Source: JAGNLV01 sp964612145
GTDB lineage: Bacteria > Zixibacteria > MSB-5A5 > GN15 > FEB-12
Assembly: GCA_964612145.1 (NCBI GenBank)
Contig: CAZTBP010000004.1
Location: 133,579 to 197,578, forward strand
Length of the DNA: 64,000 bases
Direction of reading: 5' to 3'
The notes under the pieces were generated by a model, which was given only the letters and a program-made list of their open reading frames with translations, had not been told where the DNA came from and did no database searches. Positions 1 through 8,980 of the stretch are shown here, one piece after another. The translations under genes and the position numbers were made by a program. Numbering within the stretch: the stretch's first letter is position 1; the number at the start of each line of letters is the position of its first letter.

Positions 1-26
1 AGCAAGCCCGACAGTTACCCGATACC

Positions 27-58
27 AAAAGGCCCGTGAGCAATCTCACGGGCCTTTT
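27..58 (-). terminator. Intrinsic terminator of the SdrD-repeat lipoprotein gene
   Basis: A perfect 14-bp inverted repeat (27-40 with 45-58) with a four-base loop has A4 on one side and T4 on the other, so it can act in both directions. It lies just past the stop codon of the minus-strand gene ending at 87 and probably also ends a plus-strand transcript entering from the left edge. Confidence 0.85.
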
Positions 59-86
59 CTTAAATGTCAGATGATCCGTCTACGGC

Positions 87-2336
87 TTACTTGTCGTCGT
101 CGTCGCCGTCTTCGTCGTCATCGTCATCATCGTCGTCGTCATCGTCGTCATCATCGTGATCGTCGTCGTCGTCATCATCATAATCATCATCATCGTCGTC
201 ATAATCATCGTCGTCGTCATCACAATGACCCGGACCGACATGCCCTTCATTGTACATCTCAAGCATGTCCTTCCAGTGCAGGACCTGCTTCTTCTCACTC
301 ATATCAAGCGAGTTCCAGTCCATCCAGTCATAATCAGCCAGGAACGCATCAGCTTCGTCAATCACCTCGAAAATATCTTCCGGGTTGGCGAAGTTGGTGA
401 TGTTCAGCTTGGCCGTCAGAAGATGGGCATACAGCTTGGTGATACCGTTGCTCGGATGACCAAAGTGATGTTGCTGCAGGACGTCATATGCCGTCTGCAC
501 ATAGGCCACTTCAAGGCTCTTGTCGCCGTCATCAGCGCCAAGGTACAGCGGCAGAAGCAGCGGACTTACTACATCCGGCTGCGGGCCAAGACCGGTATGG
601 TTCTTCCAGTAGCCCGTGCCGTAAGTGCAGCCGTCAAACTCGAACAAGCCGGCGTCCAACGACATATTCTCATCACCCGGCTCAAGCGTCATGCACATCG
701 TCGTCTTTCGATAACGGTCAACATCGCTGTCGGCTTCATCATCGGCGCCCATGTCCTGAAGCGTGAAGATCCAGCCAGACGGATTGACGAACTCAAGGTA
801 ATAGTCACCGGCTTCGAGATTTTCGAACAGGTACATACCGTCAGCATCGCTCATCATGCTGTCGACCAGCATATCATCGCAGGTGTACAGGTAGACCCAG
901 ATGCCCTCAAGGCCCGGCTCACCCATATCCTGAATGCCGTCAGCATTCATATCATTCCAGATGAAATCACCAACCGAGGCCCGCTTCAGGTACAAACCGG
1001 CGTCAACCGACGCATCCGTCGCGCCCGACTCGAGCAGGCTCACACACAGGCTGAATCCGGTTGAATCAAAATCAGAGTCGACTTCATCATCCGCACCGAC
1101 ATCCATCATCGTAAACTGGTAATCCTTCGGAGCGATAACCTCAACCTGATACTCACCCGGCATCAGGTCTTCAAACAGGTAGAAACCAAACTCGTCGGTC
1201 TCAATTGTGGCCAGCACGACCGAATCATCGCAGGCCCGAAGGTTAACGGTCAAACCACTCATACCCGGCTCACCGTCATCCTGGATACCGTCGAGATTCA
1301 GATCTTCCCAGACACGGTCACCGATCGAAACCAGTCGAACCAGACCGGCATCCACCGACATATTGTCATCGCCCGGTTCGAGCGTGACACAACCACTGGC
1401 GCCGGTCGCCATATCGACATCAGAATCAACCGCGTCGTCAGAACCGGCGTCCTGCTCGGTGAACATCCAGCCGTCGATGATATTGACCATCACGTAATAG
1501 TCACCTGGCTCGAGTTCTTCAAACAGGTACATACCGTCGGCATCAGTCGTCGTCGAGGCAATCAGACTGTCGTCACAATTAAACAGGTCGACCGTCAAGC
1601 CCTCGATTCCCGGCTCACCGTCGTCCTGGATACCGTTGAGATTAACATCTTCCCAGACAAAGTCGCCAATCGAAACCGATGGGACAAAGGTCGGGAAATC
1701 AAACTCTGCCAACGCCCAGCGGCCGGACAGAGCCGTGGTATCACGGCCGGTATACAGCAGCATGCCGTCGCCATAGGCCGAGTCAGGATTCGCCTGGTCG
1801 ACATACGTATCCGCCGTCGCGGTAAATGTCGTACAGGTCGAAACACCGTCGTTCGTGTAGCAAATCTCCAGATACGGCTGGTTCTCGGCAGCCTCGCGGC
1901 TGTTCCAGCCGGCAAAACCACTGCCGGTGTCGGTCGGTATCACGAGCACTCCGTTATTCTCTAACGTGCCGTCGAACCACGCCGTCACCAGACCGGTAGC
2001 CGGAATGGCCACCCAGCCGGTATCAGCGATCATCAAACCACCGGCAACAAACTCATAGAACCCGGTATCAATGTCGTTGAAGGCAAACGCAGCCTCATCC
2101 CAGGCAGCATCAATCCGATTGATTGACAACTCCTGGTCGTCAGCCTCGGACACATACATAAATATACTGGCCGAGTCGATCGTTGCCGTCGTCGGCACGC
2201 CGGAAGCCTGCTCGACGCTGAAACTTCGGTCATTCGTTATCGGTTGGAGGGGTGTCAATTCGTCGTTGCTGCAGCCGATCGCTACGACTCCAATGAGCAG
2301 TGCCGTCAGTGCCAGTCGAAGAAACTTTCCCGTCAC
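87..2336 (-). CDS. SdrD B-like repeat lipoprotein with poly-Asp tail
   Basis: This is a probable exported surface lipoprotein of 749 residues. A GTG start at 2336 is preferred over the upstream ATG at 2375, because AAAGGAG sits seven bases before it and the product then opens with a lipoprotein signal (KFLRLALTALLIGVVAIGC). Residues about 45-205 look like a DNRLRE/CBM96-type beta domain. Three SdrD B-like domains follow (about 215-540), each with the SIGDFVWEDxNxxGIQDxGEPG opening and a YLFExLxPGDYY ending. Next comes a CTYGTGYWKNH module of about 100 residues that often follows such repeats. The last 44 residues are almost all Asp, broken by Tyr, His, Glu and Gly. Calcium-binding, rigid B repeats are known in staphylococcal adhesins; binding here is inferred. 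The substrate or partner is unknown. Confidence 0.85.
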   Translation of the reverse strand: MTGKFLRLALTALLIGVVAIGCSNDELTPLQPITNDRSFSVEQASGVPTTATIDSASIFMYVSEADDQELSINRIDAAWDEAAFAFNDIDTGFYEFVAGGLMIADTGWVAIPATGLVTAWFDGTLENNGVLVIPTDTGSGFAGWNSREAAENQPYLEICYTNDGVSTCTTFTATADTYVDQANPDSAYGDGMLLYTGRDTTALSGRWALAEFDFPTFVPSVSIGDFVWEDVNLNGIQDDGEPGIEGLTVDLFNCDDSLIASTTTDADGMYLFEELEPGDYYVMVNIIDGWMFTEQDAGSDDAVDSDVDMATGASGCVTLEPGDDNMSVDAGLVRLVSIGDRVWEDLNLDGIQDDGEPGMSGLTVNLRACDDSVVLATIETDEFGFYLFEDLMPGEYQVEVIAPKDYQFTMMDVGADDEVDSDFDSTGFSLCVSLLESGATDASVDAGLYLKRASVGDFIWNDMNADGIQDMGEPGLEGIWVYLYTCDDMLVDSMMSDADGMYLFENLEAGDYYLEFVNPSGWIFTLQDMGADDEADSDVDRYRKTTMCMTLEPGDENMSLDAGLFEFDGCTYGTGYWKNHTGLGPQPDVVSPLLLPLYLGADDGDKSLEVAYVQTAYDVLQQHHFGHPSNGITKLYAHLLTAKLNITNFANPEDIFEVIDEADAFLADYDWMDWNSLDMSEKKQVLHWKDMLEMYNEGHVGPGHCDDDDDDYDDDDDDYDDDDDDDHDDDDDDDDDDDDDDEDGDDDDK

Positions 2337-2659
2337 TTGGGTCTCCTTTCTTTGCGGGTGCATTCTAGCGGGCATACCTCTGCCCGATCCCGCCTTGCAA
2401 AGATATTATTGGTACTAAAAAAATCGCTGTTGGACCATTCGGTGTGTATGTAAGCCCCTAAGATAAGCCAAAAACCCGCCTCTGAAAAGGGGTTTCGGCC
2501 ATTTCAAGTCTCTCGGAAACAACAAGCGGACCGGTACATCGTTCCCGAAAACATAACCCGGAAGAGCTTTGGATCCTCCCGGACACAACTACCCGCCGCT
2601 GCTCCGGACCGACCTATGCTGAAGAAATCGTGTGCTGTTTAATCACCCAGTGTCCCGGC

Positions 2660-2917
2660 CTAAAGCGACCACGCGTGCTGCTCAAGCGCTCGAGCTATCT
2701 CCGGAATGCTGGGGAACATCTTTCGATCGCCGGACCGCTTCTTGCTGCGCTCTTCCTTAAGCGCATGTCCGTCAATAATCACTGTCGGCGAAGACACCGG
2801 CTGCTCCGATTCGGTCACATTAGCCAGGATGCCACGCTCTTTGATAAATCGATGGACAAAATCGCGTGCCTCCGCCTGTCGCGGATCATCTTTTGAGTAG
2901 ATCAAGCCTATTTCCAT
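2660..2917 (-). CDS. Small thioredoxin/glutaredoxin-fold protein lacking a CxxC
   Basis: The product has 85 residues. The order of elements fits a glutaredoxin-like fold: a first strand MEIGLIYSKDD, a helix, a second strand, then SPTVIIDG, which resembles the cis-proline strand of thioredoxin-fold proteins. The position that would hold the redox CxxC reads KDDPRQ, so no dithiol chemistry is expected. It may be a binding protein derived from glutaredoxin. It stands alone between the lipoprotein gene and the divergently read superoxide dismutase gene. The ribosome binding site is weak (TAGGAT). The fold is inferred from motif order only. Confidence 0.6.
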   Translation of the reverse strand: MEIGLIYSKDDPRQAEARDFVHRFIKERGILANVTESEQPVSSPTVIIDGHALKEERSKKRSGDRKMFPSIPEIARALEQHAWSL

Positions 2918-3117
2918 GGCACTAATCCTATAAAGTTATCCGATGAATAGGCAGCGAGAAGTAAGAAATCAACTAAAACGTGCCTGTTACTCTTCGTAAC
3001 GCTTTAGCCGGAAGCCAGGTTTCCAATCTACACCATAGAATGCAACTTCGTCTCTAAGTCAATACCCCCCAACGAAAAATAATTACAGACTGACTCGTCC
3101 ACAACCCGACCCCCGCC

Positions 3118-3146
3118 TTGACATCTTCTGGCACCCACCCTATAAT
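3118..3146 (+). promoter_or_regulatory. Perfect sigma-70 promoter of sodB
   Basis: TTGACA at 3118-3123 and TATAAT at 3141-3146 are separated by exactly 17 bp, matching the consensus in all 12 positions. Transcription should start near 3153, leaving a leader of about 40 nt before the ATG at 3193. This suggests strong constitutive expression unless a repressor site overlaps it. Confidence 0.9.
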
Positions 3147-3192
3147 GACGTATTCATGGCCGGATCAGTCAATTATCACAAGGAGGTCCCTC

Positions 3193-3774
3193 ATGACTCA
3201 TGAATTACCCGCCCTGCCCTTTGCAAAAGACGCTCTCGCCCCCCACATCTCCGCCGAAACCCTCGACTACCACTACGGCAAACACCACCAGGCCTACGTC
3301 TCCAAGCTTAACGACGGCATCAAAGGAACCGAATTCGAAGACGCCTCACTGGAAGATATCATCCGCAAAGTTGACGGCGGCATTTTCAATAACGGCGCCC
3401 AGGTCTTCAACCATACCTTCTTCTGGAACTGCCTCGCACCCGGCGGTGGGGGAGAGCCCGGGGGAGAACTGGCCGAGGCGATTAACGAGAGCTTCGGCTC
3501 ATTCGACAATTTCAAGAAGAATTTCACCGAAACCGCCGCCGGCTTGTTTGGCTCCGGATGGACCTGGCTGGTTAAAGATGCCGATAGCTCCCTGACCATC
3601 ATACCCTTGAGCAACGCCGGCAATCCCATCCGCGACGGCAAAACCCCGCTTTTGACCTGCGACGTCTGGGAACACGCCTACTACATCGACTACCGCAACG
3701 CCCGCCCCAAATTTATCGAGGCATTCTGGAATCTTGTCAACTGGGAATTCGTGGAAAAAAACTTCAAAGGATGA
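3193..3774 (+). CDS. sodB: Iron superoxide dismutase
   Basis: It disproportionates superoxide to oxygen and hydrogen peroxide, probably in the cytoplasm since no signal peptide is seen. The ATG at 3193 follows AGGAGG (3181-3186); the longer reading frame upstream would cover the promoter and is rejected. The product has 193 residues, the usual length for the Fe/Mn family. Metal ligands are His27, His74, Asp157 and His161, the last two in the DVWEHAYYIDY signature. Gln70 in the AQVFNHTFFWN segment corresponds to the glutamine that marks the iron type. The mscS-like gene converges on it with a gap of 36 bp. Confidence 0.96.
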   Translation: MTHELPALPFAKDALAPHISAETLDYHYGKHHQAYVSKLNDGIKGTEFEDASLEDIIRKVDGGIFNNGAQVFNHTFFWNCLAPGGGGEPGGELAEAINESFGSFDNFKKNFTETAAGLFGSGWTWLVKDADSSLTIIPLSNAGNPIRDGKTPLLTCDVWEHAYYIDYRNARPKFIEAFWNLVNWEFVEKNFKG

Positions 3775-3810
3775 GACCGACAACTCGCGTTTCCTGCCTC
3801 GCGTCCGCGA

Positions 3811-5067
3811 TCAATTCGCACCGGCGACCTTTGTCGTGCCGGCAACAGCCCGAAAATCCCAGCTGCTGGGGCGCTGGAAGACACGCAGATCGAAGTACGG
3901 GAGGGTGGCGATTATATGATCAAAAATGTCGGCCTGGATACCCTCGTAGTTGGCCCAGACCTGGTCCGAGCTGAAGACATAGATCTCAACCGGCAGGCCG
4001 GTCTCCCCCGGCGGCAGGTGGCGAATGAGAAAGGTGAGATCGGGGTGGACTTTGGGATGGTTTCTCAGATAGGCGGCGCAGTAGGCGCGGAAGGTCCCGA
4101 TGTTGGTCATGGTGCGGCCGTTGATGAGGTACGATCGGTCGACATTATTATCTTTGTTCCACTGGTCAATTTCCTGCCGGCGTTGTTTGACGTAGTCAGT
4201 TATGAGTTGGTACTTTTCAAATCGGTCGAGCATTTCTTCATTGCAGAGTTTTATGCTGGCCATGTCGATGCTAACGGAGCGTTTGATGCGCCGTCCGCCG
4301 GATTCCTGCATCCCGCGCCAGTTGCGGAATGAATCGGAGATGAGGTGATACGACGGAATGGTGGTGATGGTTTTGTCCCAGTTGCGGACTTTGACGGTGT
4401 GCAGGCTGACGTCGATCACGTCGCCATCGGCGTTGTATTTGGGCATTTCGATCCAATCACCGATGCGGACCATGTCGTTGGAGGAAAGCTGGATACTGGC
4501 GACCAGGCCAAGGATGGAATCGCGAAAAATCAACAGGATCACGGCGGTCATGGCGCCAAGGCCGGACAGCAGCAGCCAGGGGGATCGGCCCATGAGGGTG
4601 GCGATGGCGATAATTCCGATGAAAATGAACAGGACGATGCGGACAATCTGGATATAGCCTCGAATAGGTCGTTGGCGGGAGACTTCGTAGGTCTGGTAGA
4701 CATCATCGACGGCGGTGAGAAAGGCGGAGAAAGCGAGCACACCGGTCATGATCATGTAGACCATGGCGAATCGCTCGATGGTGGCCTGGATCGGGTCAAA
4801 CAGGCCGGCGCCGAAGTAAAAAATCAAGCCGGGTGTGAGATGAGCCAGCCGGCTGAAGAATTTCCGCGCCAAAAGGGCGTCATCCCAGGTAGTTCGGGTG
4901 CGTTTGACAAAGAACTGGACGGCGCGCAGGATGAACTGACGGGTGATGAATTTTGCCAGTGCCGCAACAATAACAACGCCTGCTGCGAGGATGGTCCAGG
5001 CGAGCCAGGCGGCGGTCGGGTCCGTTACATTGATGTCATGAAGCCAGTCAAGTATCAGTTTTTGCAT
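3811..5067 (-). CDS. MscS-family mechanosensitive channel, YbdG/MscM type
   Basis: An inner-membrane channel of 418 residues, close to the length of E. coli YbdG. Hydrophobic segments lie near residues 18-40, 75-95, 100-125, 145-165 and 170-190. The last runs into the pore-lining helix and the beta domain (DSILGLVASIQLSSNDMVRIGDWIEM), followed by DGDVIDVSLHTVKVRNWDKTITTIPSY, the hallmark of the MscS beta domain. The C-terminal half carries the YbdG-type insertions and the NIGTFRAYCAAYLRNHP segment. Family knowledge suggests release of solutes under hypo-osmotic stress. It is a single gene convergent with sodB. Confidence 0.93.
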   Translation of the reverse strand: MQKLILDWLHDINVTDPTAAWLAWTILAAGVVIVAALAKFITRQFILRAVQFFVKRTRTTWDDALLARKFFSRLAHLTPGLIFYFGAGLFDPIQATIERFAMVYMIMTGVLAFSAFLTAVDDVYQTYEVSRQRPIRGYIQIVRIVLFIFIGIIAIATLMGRSPWLLLSGLGAMTAVILLIFRDSILGLVASIQLSSNDMVRIGDWIEMPKYNADGDVIDVSLHTVKVRNWDKTITTIPSYHLISDSFRNWRGMQESGGRRIKRSVSIDMASIKLCNEEMLDRFEKYQLITDYVKQRRQEIDQWNKDNNVDRSYLINGRTMTNIGTFRAYCAAYLRNHPKVHPDLTFLIRHLPPGETGLPVEIYVFSSDQVWANYEGIQADIFDHIIATLPYFDLRVFQRPSSWDFRAVAGTTKVAGAN

Positions 5068-5226
5068 GGGCCGCCCTGGTATAATTGCATGTCTGTCATT
5101 TGACTGTAGAGGTAGGGCGATTGCCGGGCAAAATCAATTAGAATTTGGCGGGAATGGAGGCGGGCTTGACCATAGTCAAGGGTCTCACGTTTTCCATCGC
5201 CGATATTCGGTTCAAAACAGGTTGTG

Positions 5227-5254
5227 TTGATGACCCGGATATATTAGCTATAAT
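5227..5254 (+). promoter_or_regulatory. Sigma-70 promoter of the octaheme cytochrome operon
   Basis: TTGATG (5227-5232) and TATAAT (5249-5254) are separated by 16 bp. The predicted start near 5261 gives a leader of about 100 nt before the proposed TTG start codon at 5362. The leader could hold redox or NO-responsive control, but no clear operator is visible. Confidence 0.7.
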
Positions 5255-5361
5255 GAACTGTCGGCTCCACATCCGGGATTATTTTACCAGAAGTTTGTGA
5301 ATATTTTCCCAATGATTGTTTCGAAAGTCAAGTGACAGAATACGCTATGATGGAGGTTGTT

Positions 5362-6696
5362 TTGAAGAGTTGTCAAATTCTGATTCTGGCGCTGGTGCTG
5401 ACGGGACTTGCGGTACCGGCGGCTGCGCAGACCGATGCGGACGTGGCGGGAAAGTGTATGACCTGCCACAAGGAGAAGTCGCCGGGTTTGTATCAGCAGT
5501 GGTTTATGTCCGAGCACGGGGCGCACAAGGTTACGTGCCTGAATTGCCATGCAGCCAAAGAGGGTGAACCGGATGCCTATATGCATCACGATGCGTTGAT
5601 TGCCACGCTGGTAACGCCCAAGGACTGCGGCAAATGTCACCAGCGGGAGGCGGAGGAAGTAGAACGTTCATACCATGCCGAAGCCGGTATGATTCTTGAA
5701 TCCAACGATGCTTATCTTGCCCATGTATTGGCGGGATCGCCGGTGGCAATGCTCGGGTGTGAGAGTTGTCACGGCGCGAAGGTGAAGATTGACCCGGATT
5801 CGCCGAACAAGCTTTCCAGGGAAAGCTGGCCGAATTCGGGTATCGGACGGATCAATCCTGACGGTTCCAAGGGGTCGTGCAACGCCTGTCATACGCGGCA
5901 TTCGTTCTCGATTGGTCAGGCGCGTCAGCCGGAGGCCTGTTCAAAGTGTCATCTTGGTCCGGACCATCCGCAAAAAGAAGTTTATGAAGAGTCCAAGCAC
6001 GGCAACACGTATTACACCAATGTGGACAAGATGAATCTCGACTCGGATACGTGGATTGTGGGCCAGGACTATTTTGTAGCACCTACGTGTGCGACGTGTC
6101 ACATGTCGGCGACGCCGTCGATGGGCATGACGCACGATGTCGGGGCGCGGATCAGCTGGACGCTTCGGCCGCCGGTATCAAAGAAAAAGGACGACTGGGA
6201 GACGAAGCGGGCGACGATGAAGAAGGTGTGTGTGAACTGTCATGGTCAGAAGTTTGCCGATGGTCACTACTATCAATATGATGCGGTGGTGGAGTTGTAC
6301 AACGAGAAATTCGCGAAGCCGGCGACAGAGATCATGAACATGATCAAGGAGAAGGGGCTGCTGGGGACGCCGGCGGCGTTTTCGAATGACATCGAGTGGA
6401 CGTACTGGGAAATTTGGCATCACGAGGGCCGTCGGGCGCGCCATGGCGCGGCGATGATGGGACCGGACTATACGTGGTGGCACGGCATGTACGAGGTGGC
6501 CAAGCATTTCTATTTCAAGATGATCCCCGAGGCACGGGCGTACGACGATCCTGAAGTGAACGCGTATATTGACGGGCTTTTGACGGATGACCCGATGCAC
6601 TCGTGGGTAAACCGCGAGACGAAGGAGTTAAAGGAGGAGATTCAATCGGGCCAGATGCAGAAGATCTATCAAGAGATGTTCGAGCAAAAGAAATAG
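5362..6696 (+). CDS. Octaheme cytochrome c of the hydroxylamine oxidoreductase (HAO) family
   Basis: A periplasmic multihaem redox enzyme of 444 residues. TTG at 5362 is preferred as start because GGAGG lies five bases upstream and the product then begins with a clean signal peptide (KSCQILILALVLTGLAVPAAAQ); ATG codons at 5347 and 5350 lack such a site. There are eight CxxCH motifs, at Cys32, 59, 89, 133, 173, 193, 243 and 290, the number and C-terminal helical region expected of HAO-like enzymes (CESCH, CNACH and CVNCH among them). HAO oxidises hydroxylamine; the epsilon-type homologues found beside NapC/NirT genes are thought to work reductively on nitrite or hydroxylamine. Pairing with the next gene favours the reductive role. 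Whether the P460-crosslinking tyrosine is present cannot be settled without alignment; GPDYTWWHG near the C-terminus is the place to look. Confidence 0.85.
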   Translation: MKSCQILILALVLTGLAVPAAAQTDADVAGKCMTCHKEKSPGLYQQWFMSEHGAHKVTCLNCHAAKEGEPDAYMHHDALIATLVTPKDCGKCHQREAEEVERSYHAEAGMILESNDAYLAHVLAGSPVAMLGCESCHGAKVKIDPDSPNKLSRESWPNSGIGRINPDGSKGSCNACHTRHSFSIGQARQPEACSKCHLGPDHPQKEVYEESKHGNTYYTNVDKMNLDSDTWIVGQDYFVAPTCATCHMSATPSMGMTHDVGARISWTLRPPVSKKKDDWETKRATMKKVCVNCHGQKFADGHYYQYDAVVELYNEKFAKPATEIMNMIKEKGLLGTPAAFSNDIEWTYWEIWHHEGRRARHGAAMMGPDYTWWHGMYEVAKHFYFKMIPEARAYDDPEVNAYIDGLLTDDPMHSWVNRETKELKEEIQSGQMQKIYQEMFEQKK

Positions 6697-6702
6697 AGGC
6701 GC

Positions 6703-8199
6703 GTGGTGTTTACGAAGTACGTCCAGTTTGTCCGGGCTGTATCGGTTAACAGGATAGGTATGATCGGTGTCGTCCTGACGACGTCATCGGTCATCACGTT
6801 TATCATTTTCGAGCTGGCCCAGTTTTTGGGGATATTCACGAACGCTTACGGCGGCCTGATCACGTATTTGGCGTTTCCGGTGATATTTATTATCGGGCTG
6901 GTGCTGATTCCTATAGGCTGGAAGCGCCGTCAGAAAAACACCGGTAAGAGCGGGAAGGAGTTGCTGGCGGAGCGTCTGCCGGAAGATGCTGTCCGGGGCA
7001 GGTTTTTCGGCTCGACGGTGTTTCGCACGATAGCGATATTGACGATCGCCAATATCGTTATTCTGGGTGCGGCGAGTTCGCGGATGCTGGCTTTCATGGA
7101 CGAGTCGGAGTTCTGCGGCACGGCGTGTCACAGCGTGATGAATCCGGAGTGGGCGACGTATCAGGTTTCGCCGCATGCGCGGGTGCCCTGTGTCGAGTGT
7201 CATGTCGGTGAGGGGGTTGGGGCGCTGGTTGACAGCAAGATCAACGGCATGTGGCAAATGATTTCGGTGACGTTTGATTTGCTGGAGCGACCGATCCCCA
7301 CGCCGGTGCATCAGCTTCGACCGGCCCGTGAAACTTGCGAGAAGTGTCACTGGCCGGATAAGTTTTACGGTTCGCGACTGCAAACGCACGTGCGGTACAA
7401 AAAGGACAGCGCCACGACGCCGACTTATACGTCGCTCAACATGAAAATCGATGCCGGTCAGGGGGGGCTGCGTGAAGGGATTCACTGGCATATTGCCGAA
7501 TCCAACGAGGTGCGCTATACCTCGGTAGACGATGAGCGGGAGCAAATGATCCGGGTTGAAGTACGTCAGCCGGATGGTACTTTCAAGCGGTATGTCAACC
7601 AGCGGCTGGTTGGGAAAGCGGAACACGAGGAAGTGCGGACGCTGGATTGTATCGATTGTCATAATCGTGCGACACACATATATGAAGATCCTTCAAAGGC
7701 GCTCGACGAGCGGATCGAGCTGGGGCTGCTGGACCGGTCGCTTCCGTATCTCAAACGGGAGGCGCTGGCGGCGCTCACAACGCATTACCCGGACAGTGCT
7801 TCGGGGATGATTGGTATTCGCAATCATATGGAGGGCTTCTACCGGCGGTATTATCCCGGAATTATGGCGCAGGAGTCGCGGTTGATTGATTCGACTATTA
7901 CCGTGCTGCAGGCGGTTTTCAACCGAAACATCCACCCGGAAATGAACATTACCTGGAATGAGTATCCGTCGCTGATTGGTCATACCGACCAGACCCAGGG
8001 CTGCTTTCGCTGTCACAGTCCGGATTTCGTGGCCGATGACGGTTCTTCGATCAGTTCAGACTGTACCCTGTGTCATTCGATTCTGGCCCATCGGGATGAA
8101 CGGCCGCTGCAATATTTACAGCCGCCGGATACAGCTGACCCGCAGGTCGATATGCATAGATATCTGCGCGAGGAGTTCTTTGAGTTTATGACAAAGTGA
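6703..8199 (+). CDS. NapC/NirT-type membrane multihaem quinol dehydrogenase, extended
   Basis: It probably passes electrons from membrane quinol to the octaheme enzyme encoded six bases upstream, with which it is translationally coupled (GTG start). The product has 498 residues. Hydrophobic helices lie at about 17-40, 51-72 and 105-127, the last being the usual NapC-type anchor. Haem motifs follow: an unusual CGTACH (Cys138, CX3CH), then CVECH (163), CEKCH (212), CIDCH (316), CFRCH (434) and CTLCH (454). Classical NapC/NrfH have four haems and one helix, so this is an enlarged form. The CX3CH first site recalls the atypical first haem of NapC/NrfH-like proteins in metal-reducing bacteria. Assignment as electron donor is inferred from gene order. 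Confidence 0.85.
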   Translation: MVFTKYVQFVRAVSVNRIGMIGVVLTTSSVITFIIFELAQFLGIFTNAYGGLITYLAFPVIFIIGLVLIPIGWKRRQKNTGKSGKELLAERLPEDAVRGRFFGSTVFRTIAILTIANIVILGAASSRMLAFMDESEFCGTACHSVMNPEWATYQVSPHARVPCVECHVGEGVGALVDSKINGMWQMISVTFDLLERPIPTPVHQLRPARETCEKCHWPDKFYGSRLQTHVRYKKDSATTPTYTSLNMKIDAGQGGLREGIHWHIAESNEVRYTSVDDEREQMIRVEVRQPDGTFKRYVNQRLVGKAEHEEVRTLDCIDCHNRATHIYEDPSKALDERIELGLLDRSLPYLKREALAALTTHYPDSASGMIGIRNHMEGFYRRYYPGIMAQESRLIDSTITVLQAVFNRNIHPEMNITWNEYPSLIGHTDQTQGCFRCHSPDFVADDGSSISSDCTLCHSILAHRDERPLQYLQPPDTADPQVDMHRYLREEFFEFMTK

Positions 8200-8227
8200 T
8201 GGTACGGAAGAGTCAAAAGAAGATAGA

Positions 8228-8251
8228 ACGGCAGGCCGAAGCGCCTGCCGT
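8228..8251 (+). terminator. Intrinsic terminator after the cytochrome operon
   Basis: Inverted repeat 8228-8236 with 8243-8251 (9 bp, loop of six) is followed by CTTTATTT. It sits 28 bases past the stop of the NapC-like gene and between convergent genes. Confidence 0.8.
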
Positions 8252-8276
8252 CTTTATTTGTGTGGTCGGATGGAAT

Positions 8277-8828
8277 TTAGTGATCGTGGTCCTCGTGGCT
8301 GTCTGAGTCGGAATTGCTCTGGGCCGTTTCGGCGCGCATGCGGTCGTAGCCGCTGTAGCCGAGCTCGGGCAGTTTTTTCATAAAGGCGACGATGGCCCAT
8401 ATGTCGTCATCGGAGTGAGTTTCTCCAAAGGCGGGCATGCCGGTGAATTTGATGCCGTGTTTGGTGATCCAGAAGAGTTCCTCGGCGGACCATTCTTCGG
8501 CCTCGTGGGAGAGTTCGGGGGCTTTCGGGTTTAAGCCAACGGCGAATTCATCCGGGTTGACGCCGGGGGCGCCGTGACATTCGGTGCACATGGCATCAAA
8601 ATGGGAAAAACCGCTGGCGATCATATCATCGCCGGAGAGATCAGGTGCGGTAAGTGAGCCGGCACGTGATTCGATGGAGTTTTCCATCATTGTCTCCAGC
8701 AGCCATTCCTCGATGTTGCTGTGTGGTTCGGAGGCAGCAATGTTGTAGGTGCCCGAATAGACAAATATAACAAGAGCAACAAGGGCAAGGATGATAACAG
8801 CCAGAAGCGTAGTGATAATCTTTTTCAT
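8277..8828 (-). CDS. Membrane-anchored monohaem cytochrome c
   Basis: A 183-residue protein with an uncleaved N-terminal anchor (residues 3-25, VIILALVALVIFVYSG) and one class I haem motif, CTECH near residue 81, in a cytochrome c domain ending near residue 160. The distal methionine is likely in KFTGMPAFGETHSDDDIWAIVAFM, a common cytochrome c pattern. The tail is rich in Ser, Asp and His and ends HEDHDH, which may bind metal. The start ATG follows GGAGGAACT. It converges on the multihaem operon and could be a small electron shuttle, but no partner is proven. Confidence 0.85.
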   Translation of the reverse strand: MKKIITTLLAVIILALVALVIFVYSGTYNIAASEPHSNIEEWLLETMMENSIESRAGSLTAPDLSGDDMIASGFSHFDAMCTECHGAPGVNPDEFAVGLNPKAPELSHEAEEWSAEELFWITKHGIKFTGMPAFGETHSDDDIWAIVAFMKKLPELGYSGYDRMRAETAQSNSDSDSHEDHDH

Positions 8829-8980
8829 AGTTCCTCCAGACGGGTCTCAATATCTCATGTCTTCTGATAACATGATGTATATTTTCGGTACAGTTTGTCC
8901 AATAGAATCTTTCCGGATCTCGATTTACGAATTATTATTGGGGAGTGATTTTGTAAACGAGTCAAAAGAGGTGGCCTTCG

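Noticed and set aside
90..230. Tandem repeat of CGT-like units as possible CRISPR
   Set aside because: It is a trinucleotide coding microsatellite without spacers; no CRISPR array or Cas gene is in the window.
156..1064. Plus-strand frames opposite the SdrD-repeat lipoprotein
   Set aside because: They are caused by the repetitive Asp codons and codon bias of the real gene; composition is Val/Ile- or Arg-rich and no ribosome site is present.
4345..5103. 252-codon plus-strand frame opposite the MscS gene
   Set aside because: Gly/Asp-rich shadow without start signal or recognisable domain.
6784..7677. 297-codon minus-strand frame opposite the NapC-like gene
   Set aside because: Arg-rich shadow of the coding strand; haem motifs prove the other strand.
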